Part shown: piece after piece, positions 8,688-18,291 of the stretch | How the letters are laid out: every line of letters begins with the position of its first letter | Position numbering within the stretch: position 1 is the stretch's first letter | NCBI RefSeq assembly: GCF_016008875.1 | Contig: NZ_JADTQG010000004.1 | Span: 186,001-250,000, forward strand | DNA: 64,000 bases | Direction of reading: 5' to 3' | From: Ectopseudomonas mendocina | Lineage (GTDB): Bacteria > Pseudomonadota > Gammaproteobacteria > Pseudomonadales > Pseudomonadaceae | Notes under the pieces: generated by a model | The model's database searches: none | The model's input: the letters and a program-made list of their open reading frames with translations, nothing else | What the model was told of the DNA's origin: nothing | Translations under genes and position numbers: made by a program

Positions 8688-8741
8688 CTTTTCAAAAAGA
8701 ATGTTGCCATCGTAGCGTATTCACACCAAGGAGGCACGTGC

Positions 8742-9644
8742 ATGTCGGGCACTCAATATCGGCCACTTCTGGCCGTTTCGCTGCTGTTCACCATTGGTAC
8801 GTTGATGGGCTTGACCAGCAACCTGGTCAAGCTGGCCAGCGGCAGCGGATGGCAGCCGATGGCCTTCCTGCTCTGGAGCCTGCTCGGTGGTGGTCTGCTG
8901 CTATTGGCGTTCGCCTGGCTGCGGGGGGAACGGCCCGGCATGAGCCTGCCTCAGCAACGCTACTACCTGGCCTCCGGCTTGCTCAGCATCGCGGTGCCAA
9001 ACGCCCTGCTGTTCAGCTCCATCGGCCATGTCGGCGCCGGTTTCGCCTCGATGTGTCTGGCCTTCCCGCCGCTGATCACCTACCTGTTGGCTCTGGCCCT
9101 GCGCATGGAAGGGTTGAGCCGCATCCGCCTGCTGGGCATCTGCATCGGCCTGGCCGGCAGCCTGCTGCTGGCGCTGGGCAAGCTCAACAGCGGCGACAGC
9201 CCGACGCTGTGGGTGCTGGGCGCGCTGAGCGTGCCGGTGTTCCTGGCACTGGGCAATATCTACCGAGCCCGCTACTGGCCGAGTGGCGCCAGCCCGCTGT
9301 CGCTGGCGCCCGGCATGCTGTTGGGCGGCGCCTTGCTGCTCATTCCCACCGCCCTGCTCGGCGTCGACTTCGCGCCGCATCTGGGCAGTGCCAAGGCGGT
9401 TGGCCTGCTGGCGGCACAGATGTTGTTGTTCGCGGCGGTCTATGCGCTCTTCTTCATCCTGCAGAACCTGGCCGGCACCGTTTTTCTCAGCCAGATCGGT
9501 TCGGTGGCGGCGATCACTGGCGCGGCCATCGCCATCGGCCTGCTCGGTGAACAGGGCAGCCTGAGCATGCTGCTGGCCGCGCTGTGCATCGTCGCCGGCG
9601 TGCTGCTGGTGGCCTGGCGCAGCGCGCAGGAGGCCCAGCAGTGA
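8742..9644 (+). CDS. DMT/EamA-family membrane transporter
   Basis: A 300-residue protein with ten hydrophobic segments in two EamA-type halves (first half about 8-140, second about 155-290), for example GHVGAGFASMCLAFPPLITYL and IGSVAAITGAAIAIGLLGE. A strong AAGGAGG site at 8728-8733 fixes the ATG at 8742. It overlaps the next gene by four bases (GTGA), so the two are co-translated, and it lies opposite a MarR regulator. Probably an exporter of a metabolite or drug; substrate unknown. Confidence 0.88.
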   Translation: MSGTQYRPLLAVSLLFTIGTLMGLTSNLVKLASGSGWQPMAFLLWSLLGGGLLLLAFAWLRGERPGMSLPQQRYYLASGLLSIAVPNALLFSSIGHVGAGFASMCLAFPPLITYLLALALRMEGLSRIRLLGICIGLAGSLLLALGKLNSGDSPTLWVLGALSVPVFLALGNIYRARYWPSGASPLSLAPGMLLGGALLLIPTALLGVDFAPHLGSAKAVGLLAAQMLLFAAVYALFFILQNLAGTVFLSQIGSVAAITGAAIAIGLLGEQGSLSMLLAALCIVAGVLLVAWRSAQEAQQ

Positions 9645-10813
9645 AGCGCGAGAATCTATTGCTGATCGCGGTCATCCTGCTCGGCCTGAACCTACGCCCG
9701 GTGCTGGCGGCCATCGGCCCGCTGCTCGACCGCATCCAGCTCGATACCGGCCTGGACTCTGTCGGTGCCAGCCTGCTGACCAGCGTACCCGTGGTCATCA
9801 TGGGGCTAGGGGCGCTGGCCTCCGGCCCGCTGCGTCAACGTCTTGGCGACAGCGCCGGCATTTTCCTCGGCACCCTGCTGATCGCCTTCGCCTGCCTGCT
9901 GCGTGGCCTGCTGCCCGACGGCAACACGCTGATCATCAGTGCTTTGCTCGCCGGTGCCGGCATCGCCTTCGTTCAGGCGCTGCTGCCTGGCCTGATCAAG
10001 TCGCGCTTCGCCGCGGACAGCGGCCGCCTAATCGGTTTCTACAGCTGCGCGATCATGGCAGGCGCCGCTTTCGGTGCGGCGTTCACGCCGTGGCTGGCGC
10101 AGTGGGCGGGATGGTCATGGGCCCTGGCGGGCTGGGCACTGCCGGCCCTGCTCGGCGCGGCGATATGGCGTCGTGCAGCGCCGGCCAGACCGGCAACCGT
10201 CGCCAGCGCCACGCCGCCGCTCGTGCCCTGGCGCTGGCCCAGGGCCTGGCTGCTGATGAGCTTCTTCGGTATTGGCACGGCCGGCTACACCTTGGTGCTG
10301 GCCTGGCTGCCGCCCTACTACACGGCTCTGGGCTGGAGCGCTCAGGCCAGTGGCCTGTTGCTGGCCGCGCTGACACTGTGCGAGGTAGTCGCCGGCCTGC
10401 TGCTCTCCAGCCTGCTGTCTCGATTCCCGGATCGACGACCCTTGCTGGCGCTGGTGCTGCTGTCGCTTCTTGCCGGTTTGATCGTCCTGCAGCTGGCACC
10501 GCAGACACTGGTGGTACTCGTCGCCCTGCTGCTGGGTGTCGGTATCGGCGGTCTGTTCCCACTGTCGCTGGTCGTCGCGCAGGATCACCTGGAGGATCCG
10601 CAGCAGACTGGCGAGCTGCTGGCCTTCGTCCAGGGTGGCGGTTATCTGATTGCAGCGTGCGCGCCGTTGCTGGCCGGCGTGCTGCGCCGCTACAGCGCGG
10701 ACCTGAGCCTGAGCTGGCAGCTGATGGCGCTGGCAACCGTACTGCTGATGGCCATGGCGGTGCGCTTCAGCCCCGCTCACGAACGCCGCACCCTGGGCGT
10801 CGCGACGGACTGA
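9641..10813 (+). CDS. CynX/NimT-family MFS transporter
   Basis: A 390-residue major facilitator. The N-terminal LLLIAVILLGLNLRPVLAAIGPLL motif region and about twelve membrane segments mark the CynX/NimT group (cyanate or 2-nitroimidazole transporters). The GTG start overlaps the stop of the DMT gene (GTGA), indicating translational coupling. No cyanase or carbonic anhydrase gene is adjacent, so cyanate transport is not supported here. Two unrelated transporter families under one MarR regulator suggest a drug or toxic-metabolite response. Confidence 0.88.
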   Translation: MKRENLLLIAVILLGLNLRPVLAAIGPLLDRIQLDTGLDSVGASLLTSVPVVIMGLGALASGPLRQRLGDSAGIFLGTLLIAFACLLRGLLPDGNTLIISALLAGAGIAFVQALLPGLIKSRFAADSGRLIGFYSCAIMAGAAFGAAFTPWLAQWAGWSWALAGWALPALLGAAIWRRAAPARPATVASATPPLVPWRWPRAWLLMSFFGIGTAGYTLVLAWLPPYYTALGWSAQASGLLLAALTLCEVVAGLLLSSLLSRFPDRRPLLALVLLSLLAGLIVLQLAPQTLVVLVALLLGVGIGGLFPLSLVVAQDHLEDPQQTGELLAFVQGGGYLIAACAPLLAGVLRRYSADLSLSWQLMALATVLLMAMAVRFSPAHERRTLGVATD

Positions 10814-10825
10814 AGCGCTCGAGAC

Positions 10826-12511
10826 TCAGTCGCGGAACTGACCGACCAGGCCCTGCAGGCGTCCGCCCAGGCCGTCGAGGTCGCGAGCGGCCTGGGCACC
10901 CTGCGCTGCGTCGCTGGCGACTTCGTCCACCGCGACGGCGATCTGATGCACGCTGCGGTTGATCTCTTCGGCCACTGCCGTCTGCTCCTCCGCGGCGCTG
11001 GCGATCTGCGCGTTCATCGAGTTGATGGTGCCGATCAGCACCGCGATGCTGTCCAGCGCCTCGCCGGCATGGCCGGCCTGCTCACGGGTACTGTCACCCA
11101 TCTGGCTGGCGCGCTGCATCGCCGCGACCGCCTCGCCAGTGGCATTCTGCAGACGGTCGATCATGCCCTGAATCTCGCCCGTGCTCTGCTGGGTGCGGCT
11201 GGCCAGCGCGCGCACTTCATCGGCCACTACGGCGAAACCGCGCCCCGCCTCACCCGCGCGCGCCGCCTCGATGGCGGCATTGAGAGCCAGGAGGTTGGTT
11301 TGGTCGGCGATCGCGCGGATCACCTCCAGCACGCTGACGATGCCCTGTACGTCGCGACGCAGACTGTCCAGCGACTCACTGCTGCTGCGCACTTCACCGA
11401 CCAGATCATGGATATGGGCGATGCTGCCATCGACCACCCGCTTGGCCTCCTGCCCCTGCTGGTCCGTCTCGCGCGCAGCCTCGGCGGCGCGCTGGGCGCT
11501 CTGCGCCACCTCATGGGCCGCAGCGGACATCTCGTTGATGGCGGTGGCGACCTGTTCGGTCTCGTGACGCTGCCCGGCCATGGCCTGTTCGGAACGCTGG
11601 GCCTGGCTGGATACGCCGCCGACCAGACCGAAGAGCTGGTCGGTGGTCACCGACACCTGCTGCACCAGCGCATGGATCTTGGCGACGAAGGCATTGAATG
11701 AGGTTGCCAGTTCCCCCAGTTCGTCCTGACTGGTGACCGGCAGACGCTGGGTCAGATCCCCCTCTCCAGCGGCCATGTCATCGAGCTTGCTCTTGATCAG
11801 TTGCACCGGCTTGGTGATCGACGCCGCCAGCGGCATAGACAACAGGGCCAAGACCAGCAGCAGACCAATGGCGGAGCCGGCCATGACCATCAGCAGGCGG
11901 TCGACGCTCTCCTGGAACTGCGCACGCGCGGCCTGGACGTCGCGCTCCACGCCGTCGAGATTGACCGAGGTACCAAAGACCATCTTCCACTTCGGCAAGT
12001 AGTGCGAGTAGCCGACCTTGGGCACCAGCACCTTGCTGTCGCCGAGGACGAAGCTGTAGTCGACGTAATGGCTGCTGTCGGTGCCAGCTCGCACCAACTC
12101 ACGAATGGCGTAGATACCGTTGGGGTCGCGGTAACCGCTGAAGTCCTCGCCGATGCGATCGTTGGTGTTGCCCTGCAGCACGCGGCGGACGTCGTTGTCA
12201 TACCCCCAGAAATAACCATCCGCGCCGTATGACAAGCGCTTCAGCACCTCGACGGCCTGAGCGCGCGCATTCATGTCGCCATCTGCGGACGCCTGGTACA
12301 GCGGCGCAATCGCGTTCAGCGCCAGCTCGACGTATTGCTTGATCTCCGCCTTGCGGTCAGCCACCAGCTTGGCCCGGGTCTGGGCCTCCTGCTGATTGGC
12401 CAGATTGCCGAGAACGACGAACGCGATAGTGCTGAGTAACAGGGTCAACAGGCAGATAGGCCCCAAAGCCAGCAACAGCACTTTGGAACGCAAACGCAGC
12501 GAGAAGATCAT
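10826..12511 (-). CDS. Methyl-accepting chemotaxis protein with single-Cache sensor
   Basis: A 561-residue chemoreceptor. TM1 spans about residues 10-32. A periplasmic sCache_2-type domain follows (about 45-190, with [11 protein letters not shown] and [20 protein letters not shown]). TM2 is near 207-227, then a HAMP domain. The cytoplasmic signalling domain contains the invariant hairpin tip [21 protein letters not shown] and ends in VGQFRD. sCache_2 receptors often sense small carboxylates such as propionate or pyruvate; the actual ligand is unknown. It stands alone, convergent to the CynX-like gene 12 bp away. Confidence 0.94.
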   Translation of the reverse strand: MIFSLRLRSKVLLLALGPICLLTLLLSTIAFVVLGNLANQQEAQTRAKLVADRKAEIKQYVELALNAIAPLYQASADGDMNARAQAVEVLKRLSYGADGYFWGYDNDVRRVLQGNTNDRIGEDFSGYRDPNGIYAIRELVRAGTDSSHYVDYSFVLGDSKVLVPKVGYSHYLPKWKMVFGTSVNLDGVERDVQAARAQFQESVDRLLMVMAGSAIGLLLVLALLSMPLAASITKPVQLIKSKLDDMAAGEGDLTQRLPVTSQDELGELATSFNAFVAKIHALVQQVSVTTDQLFGLVGGVSSQAQRSEQAMAGQRHETEQVATAINEMSAAAHEVAQSAQRAAEAARETDQQGQEAKRVVDGSIAHIHDLVGEVRSSSESLDSLRRDVQGIVSVLEVIRAIADQTNLLALNAAIEAARAGEAGRGFAVVADEVRALASRTQQSTGEIQGMIDRLQNATGEAVAAMQRASQMGDSTREQAGHAGEALDSIAVLIGTINSMNAQIASAAEEQTAVAEEINRSVHQIAVAVDEVASDAAQGAQAARDLDGLGGRLQGLVGQFRD

Positions 12512-12730
12512 TGGCAGTACACCTTTACCGGCGCTTTGATGTTATAGAGCTGGCATATTGCCAATAGCGCGACAGCAAAAGAACAGAGAAACGCAAAAAC
12601 TGGTATGACCAGCGAGCCGCGCAATAGAATGAATATCCAGAATCAACAAAATAGCCGTAGATGGGAGCCGTTAGCGGCAAACTAGCGCGCCGCCTGCGGC
12701 GTTCCGCCTCAGCGCTATTTTTTTCAGGCA

Positions 12731-12756
12731 ACAAAAAACCCGCCGCAGCGGGTTTT
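12731..12756 (-). terminator. Rho-independent terminator of fadD1
   Basis: On the minus strand a 9-bp stem (aaaacccgc / gcgggtttt) with a 4-nt loop is followed by a T run, 19 nt after the fadD1 stop codon. Confidence 0.88.
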
Positions 12757-12774
12757 CGTTTCAGCGGGCATCCA

Positions 12775-14463
12775 TCACTTCTTGCCCAGCTTCTTCAGCT
12801 CTTCGTCGCGCAGTTCGCGGCGCAGGATCTTGCCGACGTTGGTGGTCGGCAGCACGTCCCGGAACTCGACGGCCTTGGGCACCTTGTAGCCGGTGAGGTT
12901 GGCGCGCATATGCTCCACCACCTGCTCCTTGGTCACGCTCTCGCCGGGCTTGACCACCACGAACACCTTGATCGCCTCGCCGGATTTTTCGTCCGGCACG
13001 CCGATGGCGGCGCACTGCAGCACGCCCGGCAGCGTCGCCAGCACGTCTTCCAGCTCGTTCGGGTAGACGTTGAAGCCGGACACCAGAATCATGTCCTTCT
13101 TGCGGTCGACGATACGCAGGTAGCCATCTTCCTGGATCAGGCCGATGTCGCCGGTTTTCAGCCAGCCTTCGGCATCGAGGATTTCATCGGTGGCTTCCTG
13201 GCGCTGCCAGTAGCCCTTCATCACCTGCGGGCCTTTCACGCACAACTCGCCGATCTCGCCGATGGGAAGCTCCTGCCCGTCGTCATTGACGATCTTGCAC
13301 TGCGTCGAGGGCACCGGGATGCCGATGGTGCCAAGCTGGATGGCGCTGAACGGGTTGACCGTGGCCACCGGGCTGGTCTCGGTCATGCCGAAGCCTTCGC
13401 AGATGGCGCAGCCGGTGACTTCCTTCCAGCGCTCGGCCGTGGCCAGTTGCAGGGCCATGCCGCCGGAGACGGTGAGTTTCAGACTGGAGAAGTCCAGCTT
13501 GCGGAAGTCCTCGTTGTTGCACAGGGCAACGAACAGGGTGTTGAGACCGACGAAACCGGTGAAGCGGTATTTGCCCAGATCCTTGACCACCGAGGGCAGG
13601 TCGCGCGGGTTGGTCAGCAGGATGTTGTGGCCACCGATCAGCATCATCGCCATGCAGTGAAAGGTGAAGGCATAGATGTGATAGAGCGGCAGCGGCGCGA
13701 TCAGCACTTCGCAACCTTCATTGAGGTTGGCGCCCATCAGCTCCTTGACCTGCAGCATGTTGGCGACCAGGTTGCGATGGGTGAGCATGGCACCCTTGGC
13801 CACGCCGGTGGTGCCGCCGGTGTATTGCAGCACGGCGATATCGGCGTTGCTCGGGTTGGCTTCGCTGAAGCTCTGGCCGCGGCCCTTGGCCAGGGCGTCG
13901 TTGAGTTTGACGGCCTGCGGCAGGTGGTAGGCCGGCACCATTTTCTTCACATGCTTGATCACGGCATTGACCAGCAGACGCTTGAAGGTCGGCAGCATGT
14001 CGCCGACTTCGGTGACGATCACCGTCTTCACGCCGGTCTTGGGTACGACCTGCTCGGCCAGGTGGGCCATGTTGGCCAGACAGATCAGCGCCTTGGCGCC
14101 GGAGTCGTTGAACTGGTGCTCCATCTCCCGCGCGGTGTACAGCGGGTTGGTGTTGACCACCACCAGACCGGCACGCATGGCACCGAAGACGACGATGGGG
14201 TACTGCAGAACGTTAGGCAACTGCACGGCGATGCGGTCGCCGGGCTTGAGATCGGTGTGTTTCTGCAGGTAGGCGGCGAAGTCACCGGAGAGCTTGTAGA
14301 GCTCGCCGTAGGTGAGCGTCTTGCCCAGGTTGCTGAAAGCAGGCTTGTCGGCGAAGCGTTGGCAGGACTCCTGCAGTACCGCGAGAATGTTCGGGTACTG
14401 GTCGGGATTGATTTCGGCAGCAACCCCAACGGGATACTTGTCCTTCCAGAAGTTTTCGGTCAT
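12775..14463 (-). CDS. fadD1: Long-chain fatty-acid--CoA ligase FadD1
   Basis: A 562-residue adenylate-forming enzyme activating long-chain fatty acids to acyl-CoA with ATP for beta-oxidation. The AMP-binding motif YTGGTTGVAKG lies at residues 214-224, the family FACS region (EGWLKTGDIG, then RKKDMILVSGFNVYPNELED) at about 428-470, and the A10 catalytic lysine in GKILRREL near the C terminus. Length and order (downstream of a second copy, both on the same strand) match the P. aeruginosa fadD2-fadD1 pair, which supports the symbol. A 390-bp gap separates the two, so it may have its own promoter. Confidence 0.93.
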   Translation of the reverse strand: MTENFWKDKYPVGVAAEINPDQYPNILAVLQESCQRFADKPAFSNLGKTLTYGELYKLSGDFAAYLQKHTDLKPGDRIAVQLPNVLQYPIVVFGAMRAGLVVVNTNPLYTAREMEHQFNDSGAKALICLANMAHLAEQVVPKTGVKTVIVTEVGDMLPTFKRLLVNAVIKHVKKMVPAYHLPQAVKLNDALAKGRGQSFSEANPSNADIAVLQYTGGTTGVAKGAMLTHRNLVANMLQVKELMGANLNEGCEVLIAPLPLYHIYAFTFHCMAMMLIGGHNILLTNPRDLPSVVKDLGKYRFTGFVGLNTLFVALCNNEDFRKLDFSSLKLTVSGGMALQLATAERWKEVTGCAICEGFGMTETSPVATVNPFSAIQLGTIGIPVPSTQCKIVNDDGQELPIGEIGELCVKGPQVMKGYWQRQEATDEILDAEGWLKTGDIGLIQEDGYLRIVDRKKDMILVSGFNVYPNELEDVLATLPGVLQCAAIGVPDEKSGEAIKVFVVVKPGESVTKEQVVEHMRANLTGYKVPKAVEFRDVLPTTNVGKILRRELRDEELKKLGKK

Positions 14464-14818
14464 GGAAGCCCACTCCTAAGCAACAGCTGATCTTCACCGC
14501 GCGACGGCGGTTGTTTGTTGTGTATTTAGCTCGCTATCCCGCTGGCCCACGGCCCGGAAGCGCGCCGAGAGTAGCAGCTTTGCCAGAGGCTCACCAGCAT
14601 CAAACCTGGCCTGAACAGTCGTAAAAGTGACTATAAAACACGAAAAAGTCACGACCTGTCTTTTCTGCCGATAGCCCGCGAAAAGCCTCTAGCTCGCATA
14701 TTGCAGCGTTTGCAGCCTAGCGCGTAAGTGTGACCGATGCAGTGCGGTAGAGCATGCAACAGGCCCTGGCGGTTACCAAATCACAACAATCGGGCTGCCG
14801 GTGGCAGCGGAGGCGGGA
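14464..14818. other. fadD2-fadD1 intergenic region
   Basis: No gene was seen in this stretch. It must hold the fadD1 leader. A weak inverted repeat gtgact / agtcac (14627-14632 and 14647-14652) in an A-rich patch is a possible regulatory site, but it does not match the PsrA consensus as remembered. Confidence 0.4.
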
Positions 14819-14848
14819 AAGCCCCTTCTCTGCAGCAGGAAGGGGCTT
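14819..14848 (-). terminator. Stem-loop after fadD2
   Basis: A 9-bp stem aagcccctt / aaggggctt with a 12-nt loop lies 5 nt past the fadD2 stop. Only a short T run follows on the minus strand, so termination may be partial. Confidence 0.6.
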
Positions 14849-14853
14849 GTGGG

Positions 14854-16542
14854 TCAGGCGATGTCGCGCAGTTCGCGGCGCAGGATCTTGCCGACCGGGG
14901 TCATCGGCAGCGAGTCCTTGAACACGATGTGCTTGGGCACCTTGTAGCCGGTGAAGTTTTCCTTGCAGTAGGCTTTGAGCTCTTCGACGGTCACGCCGCC
15001 GTCACGCGGCACCACGAACAGCTTGACCACTTCCCCAGACTTCTCGTCCGGCACGCCGATGGCCGCGCAGCTGGCGACTTTCGGGTGCGCCATGACCACG
15101 TCCTCGATCTCGTTGGGGTACACGTTGAAACCCGAGACGATGATCATGTCCTTCTTGCGGTCGACGATGCGCACGAAACCGTCCGGATCGATCACCGCGA
15201 TGTCGCCGGTCTTGAACCAGCCTTCGGCATCGAGCACCTCGGCGGTGGCTTCCTCACGCTGCCAGTAGCCCTTCATCACCTGCGGGCCCTTGATGCACAG
15301 CTCGCCACGTTCGCCGGCCGGCAGCTGATTGCCGTCGTCATCGATCACCTTGAACGCCGTGCCCGGCACCGGAATGCCGACCGTGCCCAAGCGCGCCCTG
15401 TCGCCGTAGGGGTTGGTGCTGGCCACTGGCGAGGTCTCGGTCAGGCCGTAGCCTTCCACCACGGTGCAGCCGGTCATCTGCTGCCAACGCTCGGCAGTCG
15501 CCTTGACCAGCGCGGTACCGCCGGAGTTGGTGACCTTGAGGCTGGAGAAGTCGAGGTTCTTGAAATCCGGATGATCCATCAGCGCGACGAACAGGGTATT
15601 GAGGCCCAGCAGTGCGGAGAACTTCCACTTGCCCAGCTCCTTGATGAAACCGGGAATGTCACGCGGATTGGTGATCAGCACGTTGTGGTTGCCGTTGACC
15701 ATCATGCACATGCAGTTCGCGGTGAAGGCATAGATGTGATACAGCGGCAGCGGCGCGATCATGATCTCCTGGCCCTGCTTCATCAGCGGCGTACCGTCCG
15801 CGCCGAGCTGCGACAGGCAGGCGTCGACCTGCAGCATGTTGGCTACCAGGTTGCCGTGGGTGAGCATGGCCCCCTTGGCCACGCCGGTGGTGCCGCCGGT
15901 GTACTGCAGCACGGCGATATCGTCATGGCTGGCACTGACCGGCGTCAGCGCCTGGCCCTGCCCCTGCTTGAGCACCTGCTTGAAGGGGATGGCCTGCGGC
16001 AGATGGTAGTCGGGCACCATCTTCTTGACCTTCTTCACCACGGTGTTGACCAGCCAGCCCTTGAGGCTCGGCAGCAGGTCGCCCATCTTCGCCTCGATCA
16101 GGTACTCGATCTCGGTATCGGGCAGCACTTCCTGCACCAGCTTGCCGAACATGTTCAGGTACACCAGCGCACGCACCCCGGCATCCTTGAACTGGTGGCG
16201 CATTTCGCGGGCGGTGTACAGCGGGTTGGTGTTGACCACGATCAGCCCGGCGCGCATGGCGCCGAACACCGCGACCGGATACTGCAGCACGTTGGGCATC
16301 TGCACCGCGATGCGGTCGCCCGGCTTGAGGTCGGTTTGCTTCTGCAGGTAGGCGGCGAAGGCCGCGGAGAGGCGATCCAGCTCGGCATAGCTCAGCGTGA
16401 CGCCGAGATTGCTGAAGGCCGGACGGTCGGCGAAGCGCTTGCACGAGCGCTCAAACACCTCGATTACCGACTTGTAGCTGGACAGGTCGATATCGTTGGG
16501 CACGCCAGGGGCGCGTTTGTCGTTCCAGAAATCAGGTTGCAT
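14854..16542 (-). CDS. fadD2: Long-chain fatty-acid--CoA ligase FadD2
   Basis: A 562-residue paralogue of FadD1 with the same signatures: YTGGTTGVAKGA in the AMP-binding loop, EGWFKTGDIAVIDPDG, RKKDMIIVSGFNVYPNE and the C-terminal GKILRREL. It activates long-chain fatty acids at the inner membrane. The start codon is preceded by GAGGACAAGAACA, in which AAGAACAA fits the Hfq/Crc CA motif and overlaps the ATG, suggesting catabolite repression. It diverges from a lipase/phaJ1 operon that would supply or use its products. Confidence 0.93.
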   Translation of the reverse strand: MQPDFWNDKRAPGVPNDIDLSSYKSVIEVFERSCKRFADRPAFSNLGVTLSYAELDRLSAAFAAYLQKQTDLKPGDRIAVQMPNVLQYPVAVFGAMRAGLIVVNTNPLYTAREMRHQFKDAGVRALVYLNMFGKLVQEVLPDTEIEYLIEAKMGDLLPSLKGWLVNTVVKKVKKMVPDYHLPQAIPFKQVLKQGQGQALTPVSASHDDIAVLQYTGGTTGVAKGAMLTHGNLVANMLQVDACLSQLGADGTPLMKQGQEIMIAPLPLYHIYAFTANCMCMMVNGNHNVLITNPRDIPGFIKELGKWKFSALLGLNTLFVALMDHPDFKNLDFSSLKVTNSGGTALVKATAERWQQMTGCTVVEGYGLTETSPVASTNPYGDRARLGTVGIPVPGTAFKVIDDDGNQLPAGERGELCIKGPQVMKGYWQREEATAEVLDAEGWFKTGDIAVIDPDGFVRIVDRKKDMIIVSGFNVYPNEIEDVVMAHPKVASCAAIGVPDEKSGEVVKLFVVPRDGGVTVEELKAYCKENFTGYKVPKHIVFKDSLPMTPVGKILRRELRDIA

Positions 16543-16549
16543 TGTTCTT
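16542..16549 (-). promoter_or_regulatory. Putative Hfq/Crc CA motif at fadD2 start
   Basis: AAGAACAA (pattern AAnAAnAA) reads on the minus strand directly into the fadD2 initiation codon, downstream of the GAGGA ribosome-binding site. Hfq-Crc binding there would block translation when preferred carbon sources are present. Confidence 0.5.
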
Positions 16550-16759
16550 GTCCTCTTCCCCTGAAGTGATCTGACTGCCCGGAAAGTAGCAGTTTAGAGC
16601 CGAGCCGCAAATAGCTCGAAGGCGTCATTGATGGGCTGAATTTCGCATTAAATGTAGCGATTCGTAACCGATCTTTGCGGCATCGAGAAAGACCGCGACG
16701 CTTTGCCTGATGCTGGTCAAGGTGCACAATGCCGCCAATCTCCGGCACAAGGATTCGCC

Positions 16760-17710
16760 ATGCGCCACAATGTTTTCCCCCTGGCCACTCAGGACGGTCT
16801 GCACCTGCACGTCAACCACTGGCACGGTGATCAGCCGCCGCGGGCGGTGGTCATGCTGTCCCACGGCATGGCCGAACACAGCCAGCGCTACGCACGCCTG
16901 GCCGAAAGCCTAGTGGCCGCCGGCTTCGACCTCTATGCGCTGGACCAGCGCGGCCACGGCCAGAGCGCCGCGCAAGGCGTGCTAGGCCACTACGCCGACG
17001 AAGGCGGCTGGGACAAGGTGGTCGGTGACCTGGCCTCGCTCAATCACCATATCCGCCAGCGCTACCCGCAGGCGCCGATTTTCCTGTTCGGCCACAGCAT
17101 GGGCAGCTATATCGGCATGGCCTATCTGATGGGCCATAGCTGCAGTCTGCAGGGTGCCGTGCTGTCCGGCTCCAACTACCAGCCTGTTGCGCTGTACAAA
17201 GCCGCTCGCCTGATCGCCGGCTTCGAGCGCTGGCGCCTGGGGCCCAAGGGGCGCAGCAAGGTCATCGATTTTCTCTCCTTCGGCTCGTTCAACAAGGCCT
17301 TCAGGCCCAACCGCACGGCCTTCGACTGGCTCAGCCGTGATGCGGCGGAAGTGGACAAATACGTGACCGACCCGCTATGCGGTTTCGTCTGCACCACGCA
17401 GTTGTGGTGCGACCTGCTCGATGGCCTGCGATACATCACCCCAAAAGCGAACCTGGCGCAGATCGATGCCGGACTGCCGCTGCTGGTGATCGGCGGCTCG
17501 CGTGACCCGGTCAGCGACGGCAAGCGCCTGGAAGATCTCGCCGGTGCCCTGCGCGAGGCCGGCGTGCGCGACGTGCAACTGAAGATTTATCCCGAGGCCC
17601 GTCACGAGCTGCTCAACGAGAGCAATCGCGACGAGGTCACCGCCCATTTGATCGATTGGCTGCAGCAGGCGCTGAGCCATGGTCGAAGCCCAAGCAAGGA
17701 GTGTCCATGA
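16760..17710 (+). CDS. Alpha/beta hydrolase, monoacylglycerol-lipase-like (serine aminopeptidase S33 fold)
   Basis: A 316-residue hydrolase with oxyanion-hole HG (35-36), nucleophile elbow GHSMGS (Ser113), acid in GGSRDPVSDG and catalytic His in EARHELLNES. The core DLYALDQRGHGQS is typical of lysophospholipases and monoacylglycerol lipases. ATG 16760 follows an AAGGA site; a longer reading adds 19 atypical residues. It overlaps phaJ1 by four bases (ATGA) and lies opposite fadD2, so fatty acids it releases could enter CoA activation or PHA synthesis. No signal peptide, hence cytoplasmic. Confidence 0.9.
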   Translation: MRHNVFPLATQDGLHLHVNHWHGDQPPRAVVMLSHGMAEHSQRYARLAESLVAAGFDLYALDQRGHGQSAAQGVLGHYADEGGWDKVVGDLASLNHHIRQRYPQAPIFLFGHSMGSYIGMAYLMGHSCSLQGAVLSGSNYQPVALYKAARLIAGFERWRLGPKGRSKVIDFLSFGSFNKAFRPNRTAFDWLSRDAAEVDKYVTDPLCGFVCTTQLWCDLLDGLRYITPKANLAQIDAGLPLLVIGGSRDPVSDGKRLEDLAGALREAGVRDVQLKIYPEARHELLNESNRDEVTAHLIDWLQQALSHGRSPSKECP

Positions 17711-18177
17711 CCCAGGTAACCAATATCCCCTACGAGGCCCTCGAAGTCGGCCAGCAGGCGAGCTTCGAGAAGCAGGTCGAAGAGCGCGACGTGCAACTGT
17801 TCGCCGCCGTCTCCGGCGACAACAACCCGGTGCACCTGGACGCCGCGTTCGCCGCCGAGACCATGTTCAAGGAGCGTATCGCCCACGGCATGTTCACCGG
17901 CGCACTGATCAGCGCTGCCATCGCCTGCAACCTGCCCGGCCCGGGCACCATCTACCTCGGCCAGCAGCTCAAGTTCACCCGCCCGGTAAAACTCGGCGAC
18001 ACCCTGACCGTGAAGCTGGAAGTGCTGGAAAAACTGCCGAAGAACCGCGTGCGCATCGCCACCCGCGTGTTCAACCAGGATGGCAAGCAGGTAGTGGACG
18101 GCGAAGCCGAAGTGCTCGCCCCCAGCGCCGAGCAGACCGTGACCATGCCGCCGATGCCGCAAGTCACCGTCAACTGA
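17707..18177 (+). CDS. phaJ1: (R)-specific enoyl-CoA hydratase PhaJ1 (MaoC domain)
   Basis: A 156-residue hot-dog-fold hydratase. The hydratase-2 motif has the catalytic Asp and His five residues apart (SGDNNPVHLD, D38 and H43), followed by ERIAHGMFTGALISAAI and the YLGQQLKFTRPVKLGDTL strand region. It converts trans-2-enoyl-CoA from beta-oxidation to (R)-3-hydroxyacyl-CoA, the monomer for polyhydroxyalkanoate synthesis. Sequence and neighbourhood (hydrolase upstream, fadD2/fadD1 opposite) match P. aeruginosa PhaJ1. The start overlaps the upstream stop (ATGA). Confidence 0.92.
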   Translation: MTQVTNIPYEALEVGQQASFEKQVEERDVQLFAAVSGDNNPVHLDAAFAAETMFKERIAHGMFTGALISAAIACNLPGPGTIYLGQQLKFTRPVKLGDTLTVKLEVLEKLPKNRVRIATRVFNQDGKQVVDGEAEVLAPSAEQTVTMPPMPQVTVN

Positions 18178-18188
18178 GGCGCTGCAAG

Positions 18189-18222
18189 CTGGTGCGCGAC
18201 CGCTGCAGCGCGCACCAGTTTT
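18189..18222 (+). terminator. Rho-independent terminator of the hydrolase-phaJ1 unit
   Basis: A 10-bp stem ctggtgcgcg / cgcgcaccag with a 10-nt loop is followed by TTTT, 11 nt after the phaJ1 stop. Confidence 0.8.
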
Positions 18223-18272
18223 GTTCTAAAATCACAAACCTTGAGCGACCTGGCACTGCATAAGTGCGTTTC

Positions 18273-18291
18273 TTTGTGCGATTCGCACAAA
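18273..18291. promoter_or_regulatory. Operator-like palindrome upstream of codB
   Basis: A perfect inverted repeat tttgtgcg-att-cgcacaaa lies about 100 nt before the codB start, in the only promoter-bearing gap of the codB-pucR-codA unit. It is a candidate binding site for the PucR-type regulator encoded in the same operon; no direct evidence. Confidence 0.5.

Noticed and set aside
8586..8741. Longer N terminus for the DMT transporter gene
   Set aside because: The extension runs through the MarR gene and operator, while AAGGAGG directly before 8742 gives a clear start.
9641..10813. Dedicated cyanate transport (CynX) function
   Set aside because: No cyanase or carbonic anhydrase gene is nearby; only family membership is supported.
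12525..12734. Possible 69-codon gene upstream of the Cache chemoreceptor
   Set aside because: No ribosome-binding site or family resemblance, and it runs into the fadD1 terminator region.
12661..16569. Two plus-strand frames of about 610 codons opposite fadD1 and fadD2
   Set aside because: Both mirror the adenylate-forming enzymes. Their similarity to each other only reflects the paralogy of the real genes on the other strand.
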